Shown here: piece after piece, positions 6,325 through 13,828 of the stretch
Position numbering within the stretch: position 1 is the stretch's first letter
Layout: each line of letters opens with the position of its first letter
NCBI RefSeq assembly: GCF_004348985.1
Contig: NZ_SMKW01000083.1
Coordinates: 1-39,296, forward strand
DNA from: Saccharopolyspora elongata
GTDB taxonomy: Bacteria > Actinomycetota > Actinomycetes > Mycobacteriales > Pseudonocardiaceae
DNA length: 39,296 nucleotides
Direction: 5' to 3'
The notes under the pieces: generated by a model
The model's input: only the letters and a program-made list of their open reading frames with translations
Told to the model about the DNA's origin: nothing
Databases searched by the model: none
Made by a program: the position numbers and the translations under genes

Positions 6325-7650
6325 TCAGCTCGCGGCTGCCCGCTCCGGTTCCGGGGTGCGGAACTTCTTCCCGGCCACCAGCGCCACGGCGACCGCGCCG
6401 ATGGCACCGGGGACCGCGACGGCGATGAAGTTCTGCTGGAACGGCAGTTCCAGCGCCAAGAGGGCGCCGCCGAGCGTGGGGCCGCCGATCGCGCCGATGC
6501 GGCCGATCCCGGCGGCCCAGCCGACGCCGGTGGAGCGCACCGCGGCCGGGTAGTACTCCACGGCGAACGCGTGGATGATCGCCAGCACGCCGACCGTCGC
6601 CGCCCCGGCGACGAACAGCAGCACGTTGAGCAGCACCGAGTTCGGGTTGAACGACAGGCCGATCAGCGAGGCGGACGCCAGCACGAAGTACGCCACCAGC
6701 GTGTTGCGGTAGTTCCAGCGGTCCGCGATCCAGCCGCCCGCGATGGCGCCCACCATGCCGCCCAGGTTGAGCACCACCAGGTTCCACAGCGCCGAGCCCA
6801 GCGGGTAGCCGGCGGTCTGCATCAGCTTCGGCAGCCACGTGTTGAGCCCGTAGCTCAGCAGCATGCACATCGCGAAGAAGACCCAGATCAGCACGTTGTT
6901 GATCGCGTTGCCGCCGGCGAACAGCTGCCGCAGCCGGGCCTTGCCCGCCGCAGCGCTCCGTTCGACGACCACGTCGTCCAGCTCCGCGGCCGGGTCGATC
7001 TTGCGCAGCACGACCAGCAGCCGCTCCCGGTCGCCCCGGGTGGCCAGGAAGTCCGGTGATTCCGGGAGGTGGCGCAGCAGGAACGGCACCATCAGCAGCG
7101 GGATCGCCGCCACGTAGAACACGCCGCGCCAGGTCCACAGCGGCTCGATGTAGATGGCGAACACCGCGGCGGCGATCCCGCCCACCGAGTAGAACGACGA
7201 AACCAGCGTCACGAACAGGGCTTTCGCCCGCCGCGGCGCGATTTCACCGGCCAGCGCGTTGAAGTTGGGCACCAGCGCGCCCAGCGACACGCCGACGACG
7301 AACCGCAGCACGCCCAGCTGCGCCGGCCCGGTGGCCAGCGCGCAGCTGAACGACGCGATGCTGGCGATGGTCACGCAGGTGATCATCAGCGGTCGCCTGC
7401 CGTACCGGTCGGCCAGGGGCGCCACGAACAGGCCACCGACCAGCATGCCGACCAGCGCGACGGAGCCGAGCGTCCCGGCGGTCACCGGGTTCATGTGCCA
7501 CTCGTCCATCAGGTGCGTGATCACGGTGCCGTAGGACACCATGTCGTAGCCGTCCACGATCATCAGCAACGAGCACATGATCAGGACCTTGATGTGGAAG
7601 CCGTTGAGCCGGGCATCGCCGACCACGGTCCCAACTGTTTGCCGGGCCAT
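6325..7650 (-). CDS. Aromatic acid:H+ symporter (AAHS family MFS)
   Basis: A 441-residue major facilitator with twelve expected transmembrane helices. The N-terminus (LIMCSLLMIVDGYDMVSYGT) carries the DGYD motif typical of the AAHS group (BenK, PcaK, MhpT), and the loop 2-3 motif GGLFVAPLADRYGRRPLM is intact. The related second-half loop reads GGWIADRWNYRN. ATG 7650 has AAGGA nearby. It lies between mdlC and the aldehyde dehydrogenase with 42-base gaps, so one transcript is likely. In this setting it probably imports benzoylformate, mandelate or hydroxylated forms, or possibly benzoate. The family is clear; the substrate is inferred. Confidence 0.9.
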   Translation of the reverse strand: MARQTVGTVVGDARLNGFHIKVLIMCSLLMIVDGYDMVSYGTVITHLMDEWHMNPVTAGTLGSVALVGMLVGGLFVAPLADRYGRRPLMITCVTIASIASFSCALATGPAQLGVLRFVVGVSLGALVPNFNALAGEIAPRRAKALFVTLVSSFYSVGGIAAAVFAIYIEPLWTWRGVFYVAAIPLLMVPFLLRHLPESPDFLATRGDRERLLVVLRKIDPAAELDDVVVERSAAAGKARLRQLFAGGNAINNVLIWVFFAMCMLLSYGLNTWLPKLMQTAGYPLGSALWNLVVLNLGGMVGAIAGGWIADRWNYRNTLVAYFVLASASLIGLSFNPNSVLLNVLLFVAGAATVGVLAIIHAFAVEYYPAAVRSTGVGWAAGIGRIGAIGGPTLGGALLALELPFQQNFIAVAVPGAIGAVAVALVAGKKFRTPEPERAAAS

Positions 7651-7691
7651 ATGTTTTCCTTGGGGTTCCGCTGCCGTAGGGGAACGGCCGG

Positions 7692-9278
7692 TCAGGGTTC
7701 GGTGAGTTCGGTCTCGGCCTCGATCACGGCCGGTTTTCCGGAGCGCAGCGCGGCGGCCAGGGCGTCGGCGAACTCCTCGCGGGTGCGCACCGAGGTCGCC
7801 GCGACGCCGTAGCCGCCCGCGATCTGCACGAAGTCGATGCCGGGCACGTCCATGCCGGGCGTCTCGCCCGCGTCGAGCACCTTCGAGAACCAGCGCAGCG
7901 CGCCGTACGTGCCGTTCTTCAGGATCACGATGATCACCGGGATCTCGTACTGCGCGGCCGTCCACAGCGCGGTGATGCCGTAGTTCGCCGAGCCGTCGCC
8001 GATGAGCCCGATCACCTGCCGGTCGTCGTGGGCCAGCTGCGCACCGACGGCGGCGGGCAGCCCGAAGCCGAGCCCGCCGGAGGCCGGGAAGAAGTAGCTG
8101 CCCTGCCGCGAAAGGTCCATCTGGGCCCAGAAATCGGCCGCGGTCGCAGTGGATTCCTTGACGTAAACGGCATCAGCCGGCGCGTTCTCCCGCAGGACCG
8201 CGAACAGCTCCGCCGGGTGCAGCCGGTCGCCGCCCGAGGGTGCGGGCGGGTGCTCCGGCAGCGACGGCAGCTCCGGGCGGCGCCCGGCGGTGACGGCGTC
8301 GGCCAGCCTGGACAGCGCGTCCTTGACGTCGCCGACCAGCGCCTGCCCCATCGGCGCCCGCGCGGCCTCGCCCGGGTCGCCGGTCAGCTGGATCAGCCGG
8401 GCGCCCGCCGGGAGGTACTCGCCGGGCACGAACTGGTGGTAGCGGAACACCGGCGCGCCGACGACGAGGATCAGGTCGTGGCCCGCCAACGCGTTGGTGA
8501 CGCCCTGGACCGCGGCGGGCAGCACGCCGCGGAAGCTGCGGTGTCGGGTGGGGAACGGGCAGCGCGACGCCGAGGGCGCGATCCACACCGGCGCGCCCAG
8601 CCGGTCCGCGAGCCGCACCGCGTCGTCGTTGGCGTACTGCGCGTCGACCTCCGGTCCCAGCACCAGCACCGGACTCTCGGCCGCGTCGAGGGTGCCGGCC
8701 AGGTCGGCGAGCTGCGCGGCGCTGAGCGAACCGGCGGTGCCGGTGGTGCGCTCCAGCAAGTGCCGGGCTTCCGGCGGCGCCTCCTGACCCCAGTCGTCGT
8801 AGGGCACCGACACGTACACCGGGCCCTTCGCCGGCAGGTTAGCGATGTGGATCGCGTGGCTGATCGAGCGCGGCACGTCCTGCGCGCACGCCGGTTCGCA
8901 GCTCCACTTCACCAGCGGCTTCGGCAGCGTCGCGGCGTCGACGTTGGCCAGCATGACCTCCTGGCCGATGGTCGAGCGCACCTGCTGCCCGGCGGTGATG
9001 ATCAGCGGGCTGTGCGAGTACACCGAGTTCGTCAGCGGGCCCAGCGCGTTCCCGGTGCCGGCCGCCGCGTGCAGGTTGACCAGCGCCGAACCGCCGCGGG
9101 CCAGCGCGTACCCGTCCGCCATCGCCAGCACGGCGCCCTCGTGCAGGCCGAGCACGTACCGGAAGTCCGCCGGCATGCCGGCCAGGAACGGCAGCTCGTT
9201 GGATCCGGGGTTGCCGAAGATCGTGGTCAGATCATGCGATCGCAGCAGGTCGTAGGTCGCCTGGCGCACGTCGGGCAT
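7692..9278 (-). CDS. mdlC: Benzoylformate decarboxylase
   Basis: A 528-residue ThDP-dependent enzyme, the same length as MdlC of Pseudomonas putida, that decarboxylates benzoylformate to benzaldehyde and CO2. Every catalytic residue of the Pseudomonas enzyme falls at the identical number: Ser26 (NPGSNELPFL), Glu47 (GLHEGAV), His70 (VNLHAAAGTGN) and His281 (FRYHQF). The ThDP/Mg motif GDGSANYGITALWTAAQY is near the C-terminus. ATG 9278 is preferred because the MPDVRQATYDLLRSH start aligns with the family and GGAAG lies 9 bases upstream. It is the first gene of the operon with the symporter and aldehyde dehydrogenase, divergent from a LysR gene. No mandelate racemase or dehydrogenase is in the window, so the keto acid itself, or a substituted form, may be the entry compound. 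Confidence 0.93.
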   Translation of the reverse strand: MPDVRQATYDLLRSHDLTTIFGNPGSNELPFLAGMPADFRYVLGLHEGAVLAMADGYALARGGSALVNLHAAAGTGNALGPLTNSVYSHSPLIITAGQQVRSTIGQEVMLANVDAATLPKPLVKWSCEPACAQDVPRSISHAIHIANLPAKGPVYVSVPYDDWGQEAPPEARHLLERTTGTAGSLSAAQLADLAGTLDAAESPVLVLGPEVDAQYANDDAVRLADRLGAPVWIAPSASRCPFPTRHRSFRGVLPAAVQGVTNALAGHDLILVVGAPVFRYHQFVPGEYLPAGARLIQLTGDPGEAARAPMGQALVGDVKDALSRLADAVTAGRRPELPSLPEHPPAPSGGDRLHPAELFAVLRENAPADAVYVKESTATAADFWAQMDLSRQGSYFFPASGGLGFGLPAAVGAQLAHDDRQVIGLIGDGSANYGITALWTAAQYEIPVIIVILKNGTYGALRWFSKVLDAGETPGMDVPGIDFVQIAGGYGVAATSVRTREEFADALAAALRSGKPAVIEAETELTEP

Positions 9279-9340
9279 CGGTGCTCGCTTCCGGCTCGGT
9301 GGGCCTTTCGGTGATGCCCGCCACCCTAGGCAAGCAGTGG

Positions 9341-9355
9341 TCATAGTCCTAATGA
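9341..9355. promoter_or_regulatory. Possible LysR binding site
   Basis: TCATAGTCCTAATGA is an interrupted inverted repeat (TCAT-N7-ATGA) in the 118-base space between mdlC and the LysR gene. AT-rich dyads of this kind, with an internal T-N11-A (T9344, A9356), are the usual LysR target. It lies just upstream of the regulator's own promoter, which would allow autoregulation. Confidence 0.45.
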
Positions 9356-9361
9356 ATGCTG

Positions 9362-9390
9362 TTGATCCGGGCATAGACAAGACTTATTCT
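9362..9390 (+). promoter_or_regulatory. Promoter of the LysR gene (leaderless)
   Basis: TTGATC (9362-9367) and TATTCT (9385-9390) are 17 bases apart. Transcription would begin at about 9397, exactly the GTG chosen as start, and no Shine-Dalgarno is present. Confidence 0.5.
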
Positions 9391-9396
9391 CACTGC

Positions 9397-10332
9397 GTGG
9401 TCGACGTGGACCTGAACCTGATGCGCACCTTCGTGCTGCTCTACGAGACCCGCAGCGTGACGAAGACCGCCGAAGCCTTGTTCATCACGCAGCCGTCGGT
9501 GAGCCACGCGCTGCGCCGGCTGCGGCGCCAGTTCGCCGACGAGCTGTTCGCCCGCTCCCCCGACGGCCTAGCGCCGACCGAGATCGCGGAGCGGATGTAC
9601 CCGCGCCTGCAGCAGGCACTGGAGGTGATCGACGAGACGGTCTCCGGGGCGGGCCGGTTCGACCCGGCCACGTCGGTGCGCACCTTCCGGATCTGCGCGA
9701 CCGACCTGGGCGAGATCAGCCTGCTGCCGCCGATCCTGGCCCGGCTGGAGGAGCAGGCGCCGCGCTGCACCGTCGAGGTCACGCCGCTGGACATGGCCGC
9801 CGCGCCGCAGCAGCTCCGCCAGGGGCGCACCGACGCCGTCATCTGCACGCCGCGCATCGACGCGTCGGACCTGCGCCGCGACGGGTTGTTCCAGGAGCGC
9901 TACGTCGGGCTGATCGCCCGCGATCACCCGCGCATCGGCGAGCGCCCCACCCTGGACGAGTACCTGCGGGAACGGCACATCGTGGTGGACCCGGCCGCCG
10001 GGCACGTCGACGCGGACCAGGAGCTGACCCGGCTCGGGCACCGCCGCGAGGTCGCGGCGCGGGTGCCGCACTTCGCGGTGCTGCCCGAGCTGCTCGCCCG
10101 CACCCGCTACCTCTCGGCGGTGCCCAGCGGCGTCGCGGGCCTGTTCACCCGCTCGTCGCGGGTGCGGACCTTCGAGCTGCCGTTCGAGATCCCCACGGTC
10201 GAGGTCGCGCTCTACACGTACCGGCGGGCCATTCCCGCGCCGGGCACGGACTGGCTGCGCGACCTCGTCCGCGACACCCTGCGCCGCGAACCGTCCACAT
10301 CGGACACCGAGGGGCCGGCGGCGCAGGGCTGA
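9397..10332 (+). CDS. LysR-family regulator of the mdlC operon
   Basis: A protein of 311 residues from GTG 9397. The N-terminal helix-turn-helix reads DLNLMRTFVLLYETRSVTKT then AEALFITQPSVSHALRRL, typical of LysR proteins, followed by the periplasmic-binding-protein-like effector domain (about residues 90-300) of the NahR/NodD/LinR-like kind. A start at 9337 would place the promoter inside the coding region, so the leaderless GTG at 9397 (or GTG 9406) is preferred. Divergence from mdlC and the dyad between them indicate that it activates the mdlC operon in response to a pathway compound such as benzoylformate. Its stop codon is two bases from the convergent acyltransferase gene. Confidence 0.88.
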   Translation: MVDVDLNLMRTFVLLYETRSVTKTAEALFITQPSVSHALRRLRRQFADELFARSPDGLAPTEIAERMYPRLQQALEVIDETVSGAGRFDPATSVRTFRICATDLGEISLLPPILARLEEQAPRCTVEVTPLDMAAAPQQLRQGRTDAVICTPRIDASDLRRDGLFQERYVGLIARDHPRIGERPTLDEYLRERHIVVDPAAGHVDADQELTRLGHRREVAARVPHFAVLPELLARTRYLSAVPSGVAGLFTRSSRVRTFELPFEIPTVEVALYTYRRAIPAPGTDWLRDLVRDTLRREPSTSDTEGPAAQG

Positions 10333-10334
10333 GG

Positions 10335-11495
10335 TCAGCCCGCCAGCAGGCCTGGGCCGAAGGTCAGCTCGGCGCTGTGCCGCAGGCCGCCGGTCGCGGT
10401 GTCACCGAGGTAGAACCGCGTCGACATGGTGCGCTCGTCGAGGTCGAACACCGTGCGCCAGAGTGTCCGGACCGGGTAGTGCCCGGCGTTGGTGGCGTCG
10501 AAACCGATCTCGTCGAGGGTCGCGCGCAGCAGCTCCCCGGACATCACCGAGCCGCCGGTGCGGTCGACCAGCGTCCGGTACCGCCCGTAGGTCCACAGCG
10601 TTTCCTCGTTGTCCGGCGGCAGTTCTCCCGCCTGCTGCTTGTGCACCAGGTGGTTGGTGAGGCACAGTGCGTCGCCGTCGATGTCGATGATGTGCTCGAT
10701 ACCGGCGTCGCCGCGTTCCCAGATGAACGCGTTGCCCGCCGCATCCGCGATCAGGTAGTGCAGCGGCACACCCAGGTCGTAGTGCTTGGCACCGAGCAGC
10801 GCCTGCTTCGCCTCGTCCACCGTGGCGCAGGTGTCCAGCACGAACCTGGGCAGCTGCGCCGAGGAGATCCCGACCTGCGGGCCCGCCTCGACCGGCGGCG
10901 TGGTGTTCTCCGCGTCGGCGATCAGCAAGGCCACCGCGAGCCCGTGCTCGTTGATGCCCTCCATGCAGCCGTCGAGCTCGTTCATGGTGAGCACCGTCGT
11001 GGTCGGGCCGGCGTCCGGGATGCTGTTGAGCACGTAGGGCCTGGATGCCATCGGCGGTCGCGGCACGGCCGGTTCGGGCCCGCCGAGCGCCGCGAAGATC
11101 TCCTCGGCGCTGGTGGTGAAGAAGTCGTAGTTGCGCCCGAAAAGCCCGTGCCCCTCCTTCGTCGCGGACGGCCGGAGGTAGGTCACCGAGCAGGCCGATC
11201 CGCTCGGCACGCCGGTCAGCCCGTCGAGGTACACCCGGTCGTCGTCGGGGTCGAACCCGGCCGCCTCGGCCGCGCCGCACATCCGCTCGTGGTGCTGCGG
11301 CCAGTTCCGCTCGAACCAGGCGCGTCGCGCCCGGTTCACCACCGGGTCGACCAGGACCGGCGCCCAGCCGAAGGTCGCGGCGGCCTCGGCGGCCAGCGCG
11401 CGGCCGATCTCCCGCTGGCCGCCCGCCGCGGTCACCTTCCGCACCGTCATGAAGTCGTCGTCGCCACCGGCGATGATCTCGCTCGTCACGCTCAT
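10335..11495 (-). CDS. C45-type acyltransferase/amidohydrolase (penicillin acyltransferase family)
   Basis: A 386-residue Ntn-hydrolase-like protein of the acyl-CoA:6-aminopenicillanate acyltransferase group (peptidase C45). The hallmark is SGSACSVTYLRPS with candidate nucleophile Cys102, followed after about 10 residues by GHGLFGRNYDFF; later conserved stretches are MNELDGCMEGINEHGLAVAL and LCLTNHLVH. In the family the Cys becomes N-terminal after self-cleavage and the enzyme makes or breaks amide bonds. ATG 11495 has an excellent GAGGAGAA site. Its start is one base after the stop of the upstream GNAT gene, so the two are translationally coupled. The substrate is unknown: relatives act on beta-lactams, N-acyl amino acids or peptides. 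Confidence 0.8.
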   Translation of the reverse strand: MSVTSEIIAGGDDDFMTVRKVTAAGGQREIGRALAAEAAATFGWAPVLVDPVVNRARRAWFERNWPQHHERMCGAAEAAGFDPDDDRVYLDGLTGVPSGSACSVTYLRPSATKEGHGLFGRNYDFFTTSAEEIFAALGGPEPAVPRPPMASRPYVLNSIPDAGPTTTVLTMNELDGCMEGINEHGLAVALLIADAENTTPPVEAGPQVGISSAQLPRFVLDTCATVDEAKQALLGAKHYDLGVPLHYLIADAAGNAFIWERGDAGIEHIIDIDGDALCLTNHLVHKQQAGELPPDNEETLWTYGRYRTLVDRTGGSVMSGELLRATLDEIGFDATNAGHYPVRTLWRTVFDLDERTMSTRFYLGDTATGGLRHSAELTFGPGLLAG

Positions 11496-11496
11496 C

Positions 11497-12072
11497 TCAG
11501 TTCTCCTCTTCGTCGGTCTTCGGGTCCCGCCACATCGGCCGCACCGTCGGCCCGCCGGGCAGCACGACCGGCTCCCCCAGCTCCCGGAAGCCGTGGCGTT
11601 CGTAAAGCGGCCGATTGCGGGGCGAACTCGCCTCCAGGTACGCGGGCGCGCCTTCGGCGTCGGCTCGGGCCAGCCGGTCGGCCAGCAGCGCGGATCCCAG
11701 CCCCTCGCCACGCCGCTGCGGCCGGACACCGAGGAACGGCAGGTACAGGTGCGCGCGCCCGCGCGGATGCCGCGCCAGCACGAGCCTGTTGAAGATCTCC
11801 AGCCGTTCGAGGTGCGGCAGGAACGCGGCAGGGAGCTCGCGGTCGCCACCGATCTCCGCATCGTGGTCCGCCGGCGGCAGCCAGACCGCGACCGCCGAGC
11901 CAGCACCGGCCACGGCGAGCTCCCCCGCTTCGATCGACGCCGCGACCGCGGGACCGAAGACGTGGGGCAGGGCCACTCGCCGATCTTCGGCATCGGGGAA
12001 CAGCCAGCTCGTCAACGGGTCGTCGTCGAACGCCAACACGAGCGTGCCGACGACGGCTTCGGGATCGTGCAT
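11497..12072 (-). CDS. GNAT N-acetyltransferase, puromycin acetyltransferase-like
   Basis: A 191-residue GNAT protein. The acetyl-CoA pyrophosphate loop is RPQRRGEGLGSALL (Q/RxxGxG/A) and the C-terminal strand reads PAYLEASSPRNRPLYERHGF, almost the same as the matching region of puromycin acetyltransferase; the AVAVWLPPADH segment also matches that group. Length is close to Pac (199). The acetylated amine is not known; most actinobacterial relatives are uncharacterised rather than true puromycin resistance enzymes. ATG 12072 is preceded by GGAGGA; TTG at 12075 is too close to it. It forms a two-gene operon with the C45 enzyme and is divergent from a GntR-TetR hybrid regulator. Confidence 0.85.
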   Translation of the reverse strand: MHDPEAVVGTLVLAFDDDPLTSWLFPDAEDRRVALPHVFGPAVAASIEAGELAVAGAGSAVAVWLPPADHDAEIGGDRELPAAFLPHLERLEIFNRLVLARHPRGRAHLYLPFLGVRPQRRGEGLGSALLADRLARADAEGAPAYLEASSPRNRPLYERHGFRELGEPVVLPGGPTVRPMWRDPKTDEEEN

Positions 12073-12193
12073 CAAGTCCTCCGCAATACGCCGTACTCAA
12101 TCATGGGTACACCGTATCTAACTCTGTCCGCAGATGCTCGTGCGAGATCAATGCTCCTGTAAATACGCAGTTTCATGAAGCCATGCGAAAGAA

Positions 12194-12224
12194 GTGCACT
12201 AGTTCGTCAACCTAGTGCACTAGT
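12194..12224. promoter_or_regulatory. Tandem operator of the GntR-TetR hybrid
   Basis: GTGCACTAGT occurs at 12194-12203 and again at 12215-12224, exactly 21 bases (two helical turns) apart; the second lies in the perfect 12-base palindrome CTAGTGCACTAG (12212-12223). The pair sits 28 bases before the regulator gene and between it and the divergent GNAT gene, the expected place for an operator shared by both. Confidence 0.65.
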
Positions 12225-12251
12225 ACGATTACGATGCCGCCGGAGGTGCCG

Positions 12252-13178
12252 ATGACCAGAGGGACCGAGCCCCCGTACCTGCGGATCGTTTCGGCGATCC
12301 GCGATCGCATCGTGCGCGGCGAGCTGCGCCCCGGCGACCGCGTGCCGTCCACCCGCTCGATCACCCGCGAATGGGGCGTGGCCATGGCCACCGCCACGAA
12401 GGCGCTCGCCGAGCTCCGCCGCGAAGGGCTGGTCGAAGCGCGGCGCGGCGCGGGCACGGTCGTCAGCGCGGCGCCGCAGCCGCCACCGGACCGCCCGGCC
12501 GAACCGCCGCTGACCCTGCAGCGGATCGTCGCCGCCGCGGTGGCGGCAGCCGACGCCGAAGGGACGAAAGCGGTGTCCATGCGCCGGATCGCGGCCGACC
12601 TGGGGGTCGGCCCGATGTCGCTCTACCGGCACGTGGCGAGCAAGGACGAGCTGGTGCGCGAGATGATGCGCGTCGCGTTCCTCGAACGACCGCTGCCGGA
12701 ACCGGGCCCGCCCGGCTGGCGGGCGAAGCTCGAACTCGTGTGCCGGACGCAGTGGGAGCTCTACCTGCGGCATCCCTGGCTGGCGAGCGCGGTGTCCATG
12801 ACGCGTCCGCAGCTGGTGCCGGAGGCGATGGCGCACACCGAATGGACCCTGCGAGCCCTCGACGGCCTCGGACTGGACCCGGACGAGATCGCGCGCGAGG
12901 CGCTGACGCTGCCGTCGATGGTGCGCGGCCTCGCGCTGTCCCGGGAATCCGAAGCCGAGGCAGAGGAGGCGACCGGTGTCGGCGCCGAGCAGTGGTGGAG
13001 GTCGCTGGACGACCAGGTGAAGGCGTTGTACGCGACCGGACGATTCCCCATGCTCGCGGACTTGAACAGCGAGGTCGTCGACGACATCGACGGCCTCTTC
13101 GAGCACGCGCTGACCCGCAACCTCGACGGCCTGCAGGCCCGGCTGGAGCGCGGCACCGCCCCGGTGCGCCGCCCCTAG
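12252..13178 (+). CDS. GntR-TetR hybrid transcriptional regulator
   Basis: A 308-residue protein with two DNA-binding domains. Residues about 5-72 form a GntR winged helix (AIRDRIVRGELRPGDRVPST, then ALAELRREGLVEARRGAGT). Residues about 90-140 are a TetR helix-turn-helix (VSMRRIAADLGVGPMSLYRH then VASKDEL), followed by a TetR_C_1-type ligand domain. ATG 12252 is chosen because GGAGGTG is 4 bases upstream, while ATG 12234 has none. Such hybrids are common in Streptomyces-type genomes and usually control adjacent efflux or modification genes. Divergence from the GNAT - C45 operon and the tandem operator point to those genes as targets. It may also affect the downstream nitrobindin gene. Confidence 0.88.
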   Translation: MTRGTEPPYLRIVSAIRDRIVRGELRPGDRVPSTRSITREWGVAMATATKALAELRREGLVEARRGAGTVVSAAPQPPPDRPAEPPLTLQRIVAAAVAAADAEGTKAVSMRRIAADLGVGPMSLYRHVASKDELVREMMRVAFLERPLPEPGPPGWRAKLELVCRTQWELYLRHPWLASAVSMTRPQLVPEAMAHTEWTLRALDGLGLDPDEIAREALTLPSMVRGLALSRESEAEAEEATGVGAEQWWRSLDDQVKALYATGRFPMLADLNSEVVDDIDGLFEHALTRNLDGLQARLERGTAPVRRP

Positions 13179-13236
13179 CGAATCGGGCCGGCCGCGGATT
13201 CCACAGTGGACGACGAACCTGCGTTGATCGTGCCGC

Positions 13237-13242
13237 TACCCT
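13237..13242 (+). promoter_or_regulatory. Likely -10 element of the nitrobindin-like gene
   Basis: TACCCT ends 6 bases before the ATG at 13249, and there is no Shine-Dalgarno, which suggests a leaderless transcript. A matching -35 is not convincing. Confidence 0.35.
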
Positions 13243-13248
13243 GCCCGC

Positions 13249-13797
13249 ATGGGTTCTTCCAGTGAGCACGCTCCGCTGCCCATCCCGGCCGAGACCACGG
13301 ACCTGCGCAGCGGGCCGCCGCTGCACGGCGCGTGCGCGCCGCTGCAGGATCTGGTCGGCGTGTGGCGCGGGGCCGGCGAAGTCGACTACCCGAGCATCGA
13401 GGGGCCGTACCGGTTCGGGCAGCAGGTCACGATCGCCCACGACGGGCGGCCGTTCCTGCGCCACGAGGCGCGAGCCTGGCTGCTCGACGCCGAGGGCAAC
13501 GTCCTGCGGCCGGCGGCGTGGGAAACCGGCTGGTGGCGGCCGCAACCCGACGGGAACCTAGAGCTGCTGATCAGCCACTGCACCGGAATCTTGGAACTGT
13601 TCTACGGCACGGCGAGCCCGCAGCGCTGGGAACTCGCCACCGACACCGTCGTCCGCGCCGCGACCGCGAAGGACGTCGAGGCCGCAGAGCGCAGTTACGC
13701 GCTCGACGCCGACGGCGCGCTCCACTACGCCGAGAGCCGCGCCATGGTCGGCCTGCCGATGACGCCTCACGTCACAGCCCGGCTGCAGCGCCTCTGA
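13249..13797 (+). CDS. Nitrobindin-like heme-binding beta-barrel (FABP family)
   Basis: A 182-residue protein of the DUF1794/THAP4-like beta-barrel family. The entry motif LVGVWRGAGEVDYPSI is the GxWxGxG signature of nitrobindins, and the C-terminus MTPHVTARLQRL carries the His that coordinates ferric heme in characterised members. Family proteins bind heme b in an open pocket, react with NO and isomerise peroxynitrite. Here the first 30 residues are a short extension. The gene probably has a leaderless start. It lies 31 bases upstream of a MarR gene, though its function looks unrelated. Heme binding is predicted from the retained residues and is not certain. Confidence 0.85.
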   Translation: MGSSSEHAPLPIPAETTDLRSGPPLHGACAPLQDLVGVWRGAGEVDYPSIEGPYRFGQQVTIAHDGRPFLRHEARAWLLDAEGNVLRPAAWETGWWRPQPDGNLELLISHCTGILELFYGTASPQRWELATDTVVRAATAKDVEAAERSYALDADGALHYAESRAMVGLPMTPHVTARLQRL

Positions 13798-13817
13798 CCG
13801 AGCCGAGAAGAACAGCT

Positions 13818-13823
13818 ATGCTG
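13818..13823 (+). promoter_or_regulatory. -10 element and overlapping dyad of the MarR gene
   Basis: TATGCT (13818-13823) ends 5 bases before ATG 13829 and no Shine-Dalgarno is present, so the gene is probably leaderless. The element overlaps the small dyad CAGC-TAT-GCTG (13813-13823), a plausible site for autorepression by the MarR product. Confidence 0.4.
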
Positions 13824-13828
13824 AATAC

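Noticed and set aside
4951..7059. A 702-codon open frame on the plus strand
   Set aside because: It runs antisense to the aldehyde dehydrogenase and symporter genes and is rich in Arg, Gly, Asp and His; it is a by-product of high GC.
9337..9396. An earlier ATG for the LysR gene at 9337
   Set aside because: The 20 extra residues would overlap the promoter and operator-like sequence, and do not resemble LysR N-termini.
12207..13106. A minus-strand frame overlapping the hybrid regulator
   Set aside because: It is antisense to a gene with two clear DNA-binding domains and a good ribosome binding site.
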